Counted from the first letter of the stretch, positions 52,196-62,126 are shown. The stretch: 64,000 bases of DNA from Agarophyton chilense (GCA_030374765.1 JARGXX010000068.1:3162001-3226000); one strand, 5' to 3'. Made by a program: numbers and translations. The notes: generated by a model from the letters alone, not told the origin.

Positions 52196-52928
52196 GGTGC
52201 GCGCTGTCGACCTCGATTGGTGTTGGGTGCTGCGCGCAAAAGGTTGGGACGAAGCGGGGGAGGGGGAGGAGACGGTGGGAAGAAGGTGGGGGAGGGAGGT
52301 GCTGACGGGAGGACGATTGGGAAGATGTGTTGGCGCAACGTGCAAAGAAGCGAGAGGCGCAGAGAAGGAGGTGCGGTGCGGTGCGGTGCGGTGCGGTGCG
52401 GCGCGGCGCGCTGACGAGCGTCTGCACGCGTGAGAGCGCACTGTGGTCTACAAGGGAAGGGTAGATACAACAGACTGCGCAAAATAAAGCTGCTGCGAAT
52501 GCTGGCCGCGCTCGGCTTACGTGATCATGACGCACGCGTCGCGTGCCGTTGTGTGTCTGCAAAAGAGAAACACTGAATTTGGTAAAAAAAAAAAAAAAAA
52601 AAAGTCATCATTCGGTTTTGCATTGTGCTGCGCTGCTGCTGTTGCTCGTCGCCGCAACTTGCACACGTCACTTGAAACTTTCTGTACGAACAGGCGAACC
52701 GCCCGAGGTGGATCTCGCTCAAACCGACATTGTTTTGTAAGCGCAAACAGATATTTGGCGCAGATATTTGGCGCAGATATTTGACGTACAGCGCCGCCAA
52801 TCAGCGCGCGCGCCCCCCGAGAGGTGTGGCGCACGCGTCGAGCCACACCCGCCGCGCCCTCAATTCGCCCGAATGCTCTTCATAGCGGCGCCCCGACGCC
52901 GGCGCACTCTCCGTCGCCCGTCCGTCAC
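52042..52928. other. intergenic with microsatellites
   Basis: 3' flank of bZIP and promoter of the B-box gene. It contains (GTTT)n at about 52062-52085, (TG)16 at 52161-52193, a GTGCG pentamer repeat (52371-52400) and a run of 20 A (52584-52603). Tandem E2F-like sites at 52751-52786 are listed separately. Confidence 0.7.
52751..52786 (+). promoter_or_regulatory. tandem E2F-like sites, 13-bp period
   Basis: ATATTTGGCGCAG repeats at 52751 and 52764, and a third, partial copy (ATATTTGACG) starts at 52777. The first two contain TTTGGCGC, an exact E2F/DP consensus (TTTSSCGC), at 52754-52761 and 52767-52774. The block is 143 nt before the B-box ATG. Confidence 0.6.
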
Positions 52929-53465
52929 ATGCCCCGACTGCTCAACTTCCGCGCGCTATGCGCGCTATGCGAGCGCGCCGAGGCGCACGTTTGGAGCGTG
53001 TCCCAGCATCGTCCGCTCTGCGCCGCGTGCGCCACGCGTCACAACTCACCTTCGCCGTGCGACGACGCACAACAACGCGTGCAACATGATACTTCCGTCC
53101 CAATTGCCGCGCGCACCGTAGTCAGTGCCTTGTGTTCGGCCTGTGCGCGTGCTCCGGCCGTCTTACTCTCCGTGCGCACGGGTGCGTCGTTGTGCGCCGC
53201 GTGTGCGGAACGTGCAGAACAGACGCTACAGGGGGAAGTGCTGCCGTTGCGCGACGTAGGTGCTGCTGATGATATGGTGTTTGATCGCATGGACTTTTCG
53301 GCTGGCCACTCTGCCGAGCTTGTGTCTGATGGCTGCTGTGCAGAGGCCCGCGTCGACGTCGATATGAGCTATTACCAAACCAAGGTACCGCCCGCGCTCG
53401 TGCGACACCGCAAGCGTGCCGGCGACGCCCACAACGCCGCGTCTCCGTCGCAACGCCGCCGCTGA
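52929..53465 (+). CDS. double B-box-like zinc finger protein (degenerate)
   Basis: A 178-residue protein starting at the ATG at 52929. Two similar Cys/His modules appear near residues 11-40 and 75-105: C-A-L-C-x-R-A-E-A ... L-C-A-A-C-A-T-R-H, and C-S-A-C-A-R-A-P-A ... L-C-A-A-C-A-E-R. The spacing C-x2-C ... L-C-x2-C is that of plant BBX/CONSTANS-like B-boxes, but the third Cys and the Asp of the consensus are replaced (Trp and His in box 1). Zinc binding may be weaker or changed. The C-terminus is basic and lacks a CCT domain. Tandem E2F-like sites lie upstream. Confidence 0.65.
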   Translation: MPRLLNFRALCALCERAEAHVWSVSQHRPLCAACATRHNSPSPCDDAQQRVQHDTSVPIAARTVVSALCSACARAPAVLLSVRTGASLCAACAERAEQTLQGEVLPLRDVGAADDMVFDRMDFSAGHSAELVSDGCCAEARVDVDMSYYQTKVPPALVRHRKRAGDAHNAASPSQRRR

Positions 53466-53566
53466 CTCATTTTAGCGCTGTAAAACAAACCACTTATCTT
53501 CCTCCACATCAACCCCAAATCGCCCCCCCCCCCTCCCACACACTTGGAGTCGCCCCCGTCCGCGCC

Positions 53567-54010
53567 ATGCGTCGCAAGCTCGCCTACGCGCTGCTGGCGC
53601 TCACCACGGCGCTGCTGCTGCTGGGCACGCTCACCCCGCTCTTCTCGGCTCCGCTGGCACGCCTGCCGAAGCACACGCACGTCATGCTGCACGCCGCCGC
53701 CCACGCCGCGCTCGTGTTCGCCTTGCTCGTGGCGCGTCCCGACTTGTCGCGCGTCGTCACCTTTGCGCTTAGCGTCGCCTTGGCCGCCGTGCTGGAGGCG
53801 GCGCAGACCGCGCTGCTTGAAACACGCGCCGCGCAACTCGCCGATTTAGTCGCTGCTGCTGTTGGCTCCGTCGTCGCTTTTGCGCCGTCGCGCGCGCCGT
53901 CGCGCGCGCCGCGCTGCGCACGCACGCCGCGGCACGACGACGACGACGACGATTACGACGATGACGACGACGATGCCGACTCGCATCGCGTCGCTAGTTG
54001 GGCCGTTTAG
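53567..54010 (+). CDS. VanZ-like small membrane protein with Asp-rich tail
   Basis: A 147-residue protein. Three or four hydrophobic helices lie in residues 1-107 (A-Y-A-L-L-A-L-T-T-A-L-L-L-L-G, then H-A-A-A-H-A-A-L-V-F-A-L-L, then V-T-F-A-L-S-V-A-L-A-A). The VanZ-family boxes are visible: L-P-K-H-T-H-V-x-L-H-A-x2-H, and E-A-A-Q-T-A-L-L-E-T-R followed by A-D-L-V-A-A-A-V-G. The final 40 residues are Arg/Pro then almost pure Asp, exposed to one side of the membrane. VanZ-like proteins are mainly bacterial and of unclear function. It starts 101 bp after the B-box gene on the same strand. Confidence 0.65.
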   Translation: MRRKLAYALLALTTALLLLGTLTPLFSAPLARLPKHTHVMLHAAAHAALVFALLVARPDLSRVVTFALSVALAAVLEAAQTALLETRAAQLADLVAAAVGSVVAFAPSRAPSRAPRCARTPRHDDDDDDYDDDDDDADSHRVASWAV

Positions 54011-54066
54011 TCCCGCGCGCTTTGCGCTTTACTCACTGCTGTTGTTGCGGCTGCGGCTGCGGCTGC

Positions 54067-54600
54067 TTAGGCGCGCCCGCTTTGCTTGGCGCACTCGTCA
54101 AAGTCGCGCATGGCGTCGTCCTCGTCAAGAACGTCGCTGGGCGCCATGAACGGCGCCGTGAGCGTGCTGATGTACGCCGTGTGCTGCTCGTGCTCGCGCA
54201 ACGCGCAGTCAGCCTCCGCCGCATGCTGCTCATACGCCTCGCGACTACGCAACAGCGCGTCGCGATCGGCGCGCGCCTCCTCGTCAAGATCCAATGCCAA
54301 ACCGCTTTCCTCCATGATACGTTCCATAAGCATGATTTGGTGTGCCAACACATCGGCGCGTTCGCTCATTGTCAGACGAGTTTGTTCCGCCTGTGACGCT
54401 GCTTCGCCGCGTTGCTGTTGAGCTGCCGTGTCGCGCTCCTCCTCGGCGCGCAGCATTTGCATCACTGCTTGACGTTGCTTCTCGCGCTGACGCTGTCGTA
54501 CTGCTTGAAGTGTTTCTTCGCGCACGGTTTCGTGCGCCGCGCTTCCTGCTGGCGGCCCGGGCGGCGCGCTCGCGCGGTGCCCCGAGAACAGCCCTCTCAT
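54067..54600 (-). CDS. unrecognised coiled-coil protein
   Basis: A 177-residue protein from the ATG at 54600. I do not recognise the family. From about residue 25 to 140 it is one long, highly charged helix-forming stretch (Q-R-E-K-Q-R-Q-A-V-M-Q-M-L-R, then L-A-H-Q-I-M-L-M-E-R-I-M-E-E) with leucine/methionine heptads. It starts with a short Gly/Pro segment and ends in an acidic tail (D-V-L-D-E-D-D-A-M-R-D-F-D-E). No membrane segment. It is convergent with the VanZ-like gene, 56 bp apart, and the pentanucleotide array sits directly in front of its ATG. Confidence 0.6.
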   Translation of the reverse strand: MRGLFSGHRASAPPGPPAGSAAHETVREETLQAVRQRQREKQRQAVMQMLRAEEERDTAAQQQRGEAASQAEQTRLTMSERADVLAHQIMLMERIMEESGLALDLDEEARADRDALLRSREAYEQHAAEADCALREHEQHTAYISTLTAPFMAPSDVLDEDDAMRDFDECAKQSGRA

Positions 54601-54610
54601 CCGAAGGCGC

Positions 54611-54777
54611 GCGAGGCGAGGCGAGGCGAGGCGAGGCGAGGCGAAACGAAACGAAACGAAACGAACCGAAACGAACCGAAACGAACCGAAACGAACCGAA
54701 ACGAACCGAAACGAACCGAAACGAGCCGAACCGAACCGAACCGAACCGAACCGAACCGAAACAAAACGGACGCCGCT
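54611..54777. repeat. pentanucleotide array with higher-order structure
   Basis: About 165 bp of 5-bp units on the + strand. Units of the GCGAG type come first, then several CGAAA, then alternating CGAAC/CGAAA pairs (about six 10-bp dimers), then several GAACC. The array begins 11 bp upstream of the coiled-coil gene ATG, so it is in its leader or core promoter. Confidence 0.9.
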
Positions 54778-55632
54778 CACCCACGGAGCGCAACCAAGAC
54801 GAGCGCAGGCAGCTACAAATGCGCACTGCCCGATGAAACCGGTTGCGAGCGAGGTGAAACCAATTGGCCGCCAGTGGCACGAGGCACAAGCAAACAAAGC
54901 GCGCAACAAAAGCGTGTGCGAGCACAATGTGAAACCACCGCGCGCTCCTCGCCTTCGTCACCGCCGCCGCCGCCGCCGCCGCCGTAGCTGCCGCCACCGC
55001 CACCGCCACTGCCGCAGCACTGGCGGCGCGCGCCGTCACGGTAAGCGCGCCGCAGCAGCGCCACCCGCAAGCACTCTCGAGCCCGCGCCGCAACACGGCG
55101 CTTACAGCGCGCCTTGCACGCGCACGCGCACGGCCGACGGGACGGGACGACAAGCAACGTTGCCAAGCGAGATGCCACTACTCGTCGTTGGTAAACGCGA
55201 CCGTAGCGTCGTTGGATGCGGCCTCGCCGCCACGCAACGACGCGCACGCGCGCGTGCGTGCAAACCTACCGCAGCCGATCGGTGGTGGTGGCGCTGCGCG
55301 TCCCCGGCCCGGCTGAATTGCGCGCGTCCCGCCGCAGCGGCCGCCAGCGCGTGGGTGGGTGGCGGCCGATGGATGCCGCGCCCCCCGCTATCTAACCACT
55401 GCGTACCTGCAGCGGGTGTGTGTGTCTCGCACCCTCTCCTCCTCCTCCTCCTTACGCGCGCCGCGCCCGTCTCGTCTGCCGGCCCTGTCTCTCCCTGCCT
55501 TTTGTGTACTGCCCGCACCGCACCGCCCCGCCTCGCCGTTCGCCTGTTTCGCCCGTCTCTCTCCCCCTTCCCCCTCCCCTTCTCCTGCGTTTTGTTGCGC
55601 TTCGCTGTTCCTCGCGGCGCGTCTGCTGCCCA
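54778..55632. other. GC-rich divergent promoter region
   Basis: Between the coiled-coil gene (-) and the kinase gene (+). It contains CCGCCG/CACCGC trinucleotide-like runs near 54960-55010 and a pyrimidine-rich leader from about 55420 up to the kinase ATG. Long open frames are compositional. Confidence 0.6.
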
Positions 55633-58412
55633 ATGGCCACTACCACAACAGATGCTTCCACCACTGCCGCCCGCGTCGGCAAGTTCCTCATGCTGCACAC
55701 CCTGGGTGAGGGCGCTTTCGGAAAAGTCCGTCTGGCTGTCGACGAGACCACCGGTATGGAATACGCCATCAAGATCATGGACAAGTCTCATATCAAGGCC
55801 AATGAGCTCACCCTGCAGGTGCGCAGAGAAATCGCCGTCATGAAGGCCATGACTCATCGTACGTTGCCGCATACACACTCTCCATCCATCCACTCCCCGC
55901 GTCTCTCGTACTGACACCCCCCTTGCTCTCTTTCTTGCCAAACCCAGCAAACATTGTCAACCTGCATGCCGTCCTCACCTCGTCCAAGAATCTTTACATG
56001 GTCATGGACTTGGTCACAGGTGGAGAGCTCTTTGACGCCGTTGCTGAACAGGGTCGCCTTCCAGAACCGCTGGCAAGATCCTATTTTCAGCAACTTGTCG
56101 ACGGCATTCACTACTGCCACTCCCGAAGAGTGTACCACCGAGATCTCAAGCCCGAGAATCTTCTTCTCACCGCCGACAAGAAAACTATAAAAATCACAGA
56201 CTTCGGTCTTTCCTCTATCAAGGCCGAGAACGCCTCTTCGGAGCTCTTGCACACAATCATGGGCTCCCCGCACTACATCGCCCCGGAGATCATCACGTCG
56301 GCTGAGCAGGGCTACGAGGGCGCCAAAGTCGACGTCTGGGCCTCGGGCGTCATCTTGTTCGGCATGCTTGCGGGCTATCTGCCCTTTGACGAGCCTGCTA
56401 CTCGCGCCTTGTATCGAGCCATTGTGCATAACCCTGTCGTCTTCCCGCCTCACTTTTCATATGACTGTATCAAGTTGCTGCGCGCCATGCTGCAAAAGGA
56501 TCCCACCCGCCGCCCAACCATGGAGGAAGTCAAAACCTATCAATGGTTCAAGGCAGACTACCAACCAGCCCTTGTGGAAGACGTAAAGTTGAAAACTCCG
56601 GACACTTCCCACCGCAAGAAGGGAAAGCAAAAGGCCAAGAAGAGTGAACGTCATCGCCACGCTAAGAAGAAATATGTATCCGGCAACAGTGCTGCAAGAT
56701 CTGAGAACGACCTAACCTCCGAAAATATTTCCGCACCTGGATCTTCGTCGCACGAGCTGGAATACAGCTCCACAAACCAGTTCAATACAAGGTCGAGCAT
56801 TGTTGTAGAAGTGTACTCGCCTTCGGTAGATGGTTCTTATGACAGCCAGAAGCACCCTTCCCACTCTACCTCGCATCAATCTGAAAAGGAGAATCTTGAT
56901 CCCAAAGCTTCCTTCTCCACCGGAAGGAAGCATTCTCCGACGAACACTGCAAATCTTCCCAGTCGTCAGCCTCTCATGCCGCTCAGCACCTCTGCGAACC
57001 ATGCAAACCATGTGAACCAATCGCATCGGCAGAGGGGGGCTTCCGTGTCCGCTGATGCCCTGGAGAAGCACTTTGATGAGTCTGCGCCTTGTTCTACCCT
57101 GTATTATGTGGACGATCAATTTGACCAGCAGGACCGTTCTGTCAACAGCGCGGAAGATGGCGCAGCTCTCCGACATTCCATCAACAGTGCAGAAGACGGA
57201 GCAGTTTCTCATCACTTTGTGAACAGTGGAGAAGTTCCCCAACACTCTGTCAACAGTGCGGGAGACAGAGAAGTCCCCCAACACTCTGTCGATAATTTGG
57301 AAGACGGCGCAAACCCGCAAAGCTCCCCCACAGCTTCCCATAGTGGCACCTACGACTCGTTTGATCCACATGCACGCTTTTCAGAACACTTCAACTCTGC
57401 TGCTACGGACAAGCAGCTATCTTCGGGGCAGTCCCAAGGAGCAGACTTCCTTGACATTGCCAACAATTCCACCAGCTCGAAAATTGCGCCAACTTCTGGT
57501 CATTCTGGACACACATCGCTCGGAAATTCTTCTTCGTGTCCTGAAGAGTCGGAAACCCCGACTGAGCCGTATAGTGCGTTATTCGAGCCACGAGCGTTGG
57601 TGCGGGGTGGAGATGAGATAAGCAAATCTCATTCATCACCGCTCTGCACCCCTCGATGTACAGACGTTTGTGAACGCAGTGAAGAAGCTCTTTCCTCGCC
57701 CTTGCGTGTTGTCGACGACGCAGAAAGCGAAGCTGCACCCGAGGGACAGTTTCACGCTATATCATCACCAGCTAGCCACAGTCTTGACAAGCGTAATTCT
57801 AGTACTCAGAAGCCAGATCTGAAAGGGAGGCTCTCCGACGATAAGTTCGAACCGTCTTCGACTCAGGCCTTCATTTCACCAGTCTCACTGAATCTAAGTA
57901 CGACGGAGGTACCCTACTATTATGCGAAAACACCCACGGCCTCCAGAAGATTGAAATTCACCCTCAACGAAGTGGATTCTCCAATATCTGATGGTAGCCT
58001 ATTCTTGAAGGCAAAGGCAGAAACCAGTGATGAGAATGCGCCACGAACTGATACCAGCATCTTTAGGCCAATAAAGTCCAGGTTTGAGAAGCTGGCGACC
58101 GTCCAGACTCCAGAGCTATCGCAGCGTAAGTCGGGCGCTCCCAGTGTATTCAGTCCTCAGGTGGATGAAGATACGGATCAAAAAGGTGATTGGAGCATTG
58201 ATTCTGTCTCAGTGTTTGCAGATGCCGAAACAGACAACGGCTCAGCGACATTCACGCCAAAGTCGGGGACATCAGTGAACACTCCCGACATCAGATGGAA
58301 GTTCAGGAGTGTATTTGGAAAGGCCTCGAATAAGGATGAGGACAGTCGGAAATCAATTTTCGCGCCTCTCCGGCTCACAATTTCCGAAAAGCTCTCTCCC
58401 TCAAACAAATGA
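55633..58412 (+). CDS. CIPK/SnRK-like serine/threonine protein kinase with long Ser-rich tail
   Basis: Two exons (55633-55858, 55948-58412) give an 896-residue protein. The kinase domain covers about residues 17-275: glycine loop G25-E-G-A-F-G-K-V, K47 in A-I-K-I-M, H139-R-D-L-K-P-E-N, D160-F-G, activation-loop T178 (the position of AMPK Thr172) and A-P-E. G-G-E-L-F-D and Y-C-H-S-R-R-V-Y-H-R-D are closest to CIPK/SnRK3 kinases. I saw no clear NAF/FISL or UBA motif. After a basic Lys-rich segment (H-R-K-K-G-K-Q-K-A-K-K) comes a 600-residue Ser/Pro-rich tail with an imperfect 13-14-residue repeat (S-V/I-N-S-A-E-D-G-A) near residues 468-530. Stress or metabolic signalling is likely. Confidence 0.88.
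55859..55947 (+). other. spliceosomal intron in the kinase gene
   Basis: The 89-nt intron starts GTACGT and ends CCCAG, with a branch-point-like TACTGAC at 55909-55915. Joining restores the conserved H-P-N-I-V kinase motif in phase. Confidence 0.9.
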
Positions 58413-58556
58413 GGCGTGCAGGATGGTGTCTAAAAGTACTTCTTGTCAATGGCTGCAAGAAAGAAGCATATACTTCACTGTGCATTTGACTAGGAATCAT
58501 AGTAGAACTAACAAAATCTTTAACTAAGAGCAGAGAACCTCTATTATTGCAAAGAA

Positions 58557-59648
58557 TCATCTTTTTATCAACTCTTGTAGTATTTCGTACACCTTATCGT
58601 GATAACCGAGACCAATAGGCTTTCCCTGAGTCCCCGGAGGAATTAGTAGTTCCTTGTCAATGTTCGTGAGGACAACGTCATTTGCGTTGGCAAATGGGCC
58701 AGCGAAAAGACATGGTTCTGCGGTTCGTTGTAGAAACTCTATCGTTATCGGGTTTGGACTGAAATCAGGCAGTGAGTCTTTGACTGCTGTATCTATGGCG
58801 ATCGAATTCACGCATTGCAGCGAAGTTGTATGTATCACAATCCCGATATCTTTCTTGTTGTTTGCTACCAGAGCTGCGAAAAACCGCTCGTCGACATGAG
58901 AGGTATCACCCAGCGTCAGAAGCAGGCGCTTTGACAATATGGAATCTGTGGCAAGCTCTACAAAGTTATGATTCACAACGAAGCGCTTCACTGCGCGTGG
59001 AAGTACCATTCTTCGCTTCTTGTAGTCGGGATGCACAATATTCATTTGATACAACTCTGTCGTATGCGGTAGGGTTCGATTAAATGATAGAGAAAAATCA
59101 AAAGCGACTCGGTTGATCTCGCCCGCAAAGAAGGGTAGTTGCGACTCGTGAAAGAAGTGTACAAAATTGGGTGGTGGATATTCTTCGGGGTCAAACGAAA
59201 GTACTTTTCGCATGTGAGTGGGATTCAATACGGGATAGTAATCAGGCGTGCAGTGAACGTAGTAGTCGAAGGAATTTCCCGGAACGCCTAGGTTTTCCTC
59301 GCGATCGAGGAAGAAAGCCATACCATCTAGAATATTGATGACTTCTGATACTCCGTTCTCAACAAAGGGATCTGCTGTTCTGTGGTGAACATTTTCTTTG
59401 GCAAGAATGTCAGCATATGCATCAGATTGTAGTGGCGGCGAGTAATCAACAAGATATAGATTGTCCTTGTGATATATGCGATTGAGAAAACGTCGGAGAA
59501 AAGCCACGTTCGATTGCCTCACGTTCACATGAAATGCTATCTTCGCCTCTGCCTGTGGAAGATTACTCTGATTTGGAGATCCAAAAACTGTCTTCAGAGT
59601 TAAACAGAAGAGCATACAAACTGCACCTCGCAAGAAGGGTTGTGACAT
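58557..59648 (-). CDS. GT14-like (core-2/I-branching type) glycosyltransferase
   Basis: A 363-residue protein starting at the ATG at 59648. A signal peptide or signal anchor spans residues 6-22 (L-R-G-A-V-C-M-L-F-C-L-T-L). The domain opens K-I-A-F-H-V-N-V-R-Q-S-N, then F-L-R-R-F-L-N-R-I-Y-H-K-D-N-L-Y-L-V-D, as in core-2/I-branching N-acetylglucosaminyltransferases and xylosyltransferases (I-Y-H-P-x-N in the family). A F-D-Y-Y-V-H-C-T-P-D-Y-Y-P segment fits the conserved D-Y-x-I-x-L-S-x-x-D-Y-P box. It probably acts in the Golgi or secretory lumen; donor and acceptor cannot be told. It is convergent with the kinase gene, 144 bp away. Confidence 0.7.
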   Translation of the reverse strand: MSQPFLRGAVCMLFCLTLKTVFGSPNQSNLPQAEAKIAFHVNVRQSNVAFLRRFLNRIYHKDNLYLVDYSPPLQSDAYADILAKENVHHRTADPFVENGVSEVINILDGMAFFLDREENLGVPGNSFDYYVHCTPDYYPVLNPTHMRKVLSFDPEEYPPPNFVHFFHESQLPFFAGEINRVAFDFSLSFNRTLPHTTELYQMNIVHPDYKKRRMVLPRAVKRFVVNHNFVELATDSILSKRLLLTLGDTSHVDERFFAALVANNKKDIGIVIHTTSLQCVNSIAIDTAVKDSLPDFSPNPITIEFLQRTAEPCLFAGPFANANDVVLTNIDKELLIPPGTQGKPIGLGYHDKVYEILQELIKR

Positions 59649-62126
59649 TTTTCAGATACTCTTTCCCTCAATGAGGAAGTAGAATTACGTCGGGGGCGTA
59701 GATGGGCGGAGAAATGTATGGAGGAAATAGTATACCAAAGCTATACTCAGGGAAGTTTACTCATCAGTCTTCGGAAGGAGTTGAGTGAATGAAGGGCTGT
59801 TGAACGTGCCACGGGACTGCAGGGAGCTATGTAATTCCCAGTGTGCACAGTTAGCGGAGCGTACCGCCGCCGGATGAGCTTTGAAGATAAAGAAGTTCTT
59901 GAATGGGGTCTGGTAATGAGATCTGAGCCCTGAAGATGGCTTTCGATATAAGCTACCAGACAAGATGCTTCGGTAGCGACCGTTGCGGACAGAACCCTGT
60001 TGCCTTCGTATCTACTGTACATAGTACTGTACAGCATCTCAGCTTGTGCAGCTCGCTTCATCCAGTATCTACAGTGCGACGCCAAATACGCAGCCATGCT
60101 GGCTGACCAAAAGCACTGGAATTGATGTCCCTTCGTATATAATTCTGGTATGGTTGTCAATTTATAAATGTGAGTCCAGCGCTTAACCGCAAATCCTCTT
60201 TGTCTCTTTCCCAGAATGTCCCACTTCGTTTTCGATCTGTCTGTTCTTATGGATGCGACTTTCTACTAATTATTTCGCAGAATCTTGATTTAGGAAATTG
60301 TTACACTGAGCAGTGTTGTCGCTGTAGAGTTCCGAAGGTCACAGGGAGCTGATAGCCAACCCTCAGCTTCAATTAGGACGCTTTCCAAAACAAAACATGA
60401 CAAGGTCGCGAAAAGCCAAGACCTAGATATGTATTTGCAATGAGAAAAAAATAAGGTTTTCATCCCGAGAAGGAGCATAGCCTTGAAGATTACTGACTAC
60501 AAAAGTCGTTTAAATTATCCCGAAGAACAGTTGAGTGTTCCAAGAGCAGTGGTAGACTCCTTTAAAATGGGAACCGACCGTCACAAACAGAAGAAAAACG
60601 GCGCTCTTCTCGTTCAGGACAGTCTTTCGCTCTTGTTTTCGAAGCGAAATGAATCGAAAAGAGGTCTATCCAAGATATTTCTCCATCTTCAAGAAGCTCA
60701 ATCCCTGTAACGGCACGGTCATGGTCATTAGCCTCTGCAGGGATCCTTTTTGTTTTCTTGTTTCGCTCTGTACACTGTTATGCGAACTTATGGAAGCAGC
60801 ATTCGTGGATTGACTCTGAGCGGCAGGCATTCGCTCGATCTGACGGGGTTGCGATAGCTTTTCTTTCTAGCCATCCGTCAATGCTTTGCGAGGCTTCTTG
60901 CCATCTTGCATTTCAATTGCAATACCCCCCTTGAACAGAACGCAATCAGACTGCAATGCACCAAAAAACAGTTCAGATGACAATCATTTTTTTCATTCGA
61001 AACACGTCACATATCTCATGTTCTCTCTCTTACACGGATGTACTAGCTTAGTTCAAACTTCATACAGAACATTTCTACTCAAAGTGATCTTCTCTCGCGA
61101 AAAGGGCCATCCCCATCTCAGGCCATTTCTTGACAACATCTTCAACATTGGGTCGTCGACATTCGCTAAAGTGAAGTAAGCGCTCTCTCCTTGGTTTTTG
61201 TTCTCTTCGGGAGGGGGATCATCTTCCCATTATAATTTCGTCTCTTTTTGCATTTCTGCAGCTATACGGTGTCTCTTTTATTGACATACCACTCAGGGCT
61301 GCAACGGAAATCGGTAAACCGACCGACAGCTCCGGCGGGATTTACTGCACCCCGGGTCTGTCTGCTATTAAAACGGTGTCATTCCCAGGAAGCGCATGCA
61401 CTTCTTTAACTAAACAGGGGTAACCACGTTCTCTTCACAAAGATTTTTGAAAAAGAAGATACATCATGGGCAACGTAGATCTATTGTTTCTGGATTATCA
61501 GGGGCGTATTTCTGACTAACTATTTCCACCTAATGCTTAGTCCCTAGTCACGAACCCCCCGGAGCTGTCAAAAACAAAGTCTGCAGTCCTTAAAGGCAGT
61601 CATGGGATATACATTCTGACGAAAGTGGAAAAAAGATTCAGCCGTATGTAGATTTCGTGGTTACTGTACAACAAATAGGCTCGGCAAGACTGCGAGGGAA
61701 AAGCAAATTAGCTGCATGGCTCGGTCACGGAGGCTACTTTACGAAGTCTGACTCGGATGCAAGAACTATTTCGCTTCCGTTCATGCAACTGTTGAGACAA
61801 TAGAAAGGACATAACACACCATTTCATATATGAAGAACGCACCGCCGAGTTTTCTCTGGGGATCCTTCATCCCAATACAAACCTCAGACTCTGAGCGACG
61901 TAGTCTTACCCAAATACCAAAACCAGAGCCAGGCCGAAATGGCTAGGACAACTTTCGCGCTCTGACGTTAGTTCCATACGGCTTTGGGTACATGGGAAAA
62001 GTCTTATTGTTTGATAAAAGTTGAACACGTTAGTTTGGAAACAAAGAAATCACGTCATCTTGGTTTCGCGCATTCGCAGGTAAAGCTCATGATGCAGACA
62101 ATAATTAGCGGCAACCTCTTGACGGT
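59649..62126. other. 2.5-kb intergenic region, no gene seen
   Basis: No frame with recognisable content. A possible exon-like frame (60886-61165) followed by GTAAGC and a pyrimidine-rich stretch ending TGCAG (61261) was noted but lacks support. The 5' end of the GT14-like gene and the 3' end of the helicase gene border it. Confidence 0.5.

Noticed and set aside
54342-54836. Plus-strand frame encoding repeated Arg-Asn-Glu-Thr/Pro-Lys units
   Set aside because: Direct translation of the pentanucleotide array, antisense to the coiled-coil gene.
54833-55843. 336-residue plus-strand frame
   Set aside because: Arg/His/Ala low complexity across a GC-rich promoter; it overlaps exon 1 of the kinase in another frame.
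60886-61261. Possible exon with GTAAGC donor and TGCAG acceptor
   Set aside because: No ATG-started frame with known content and no continuation after the acceptor.
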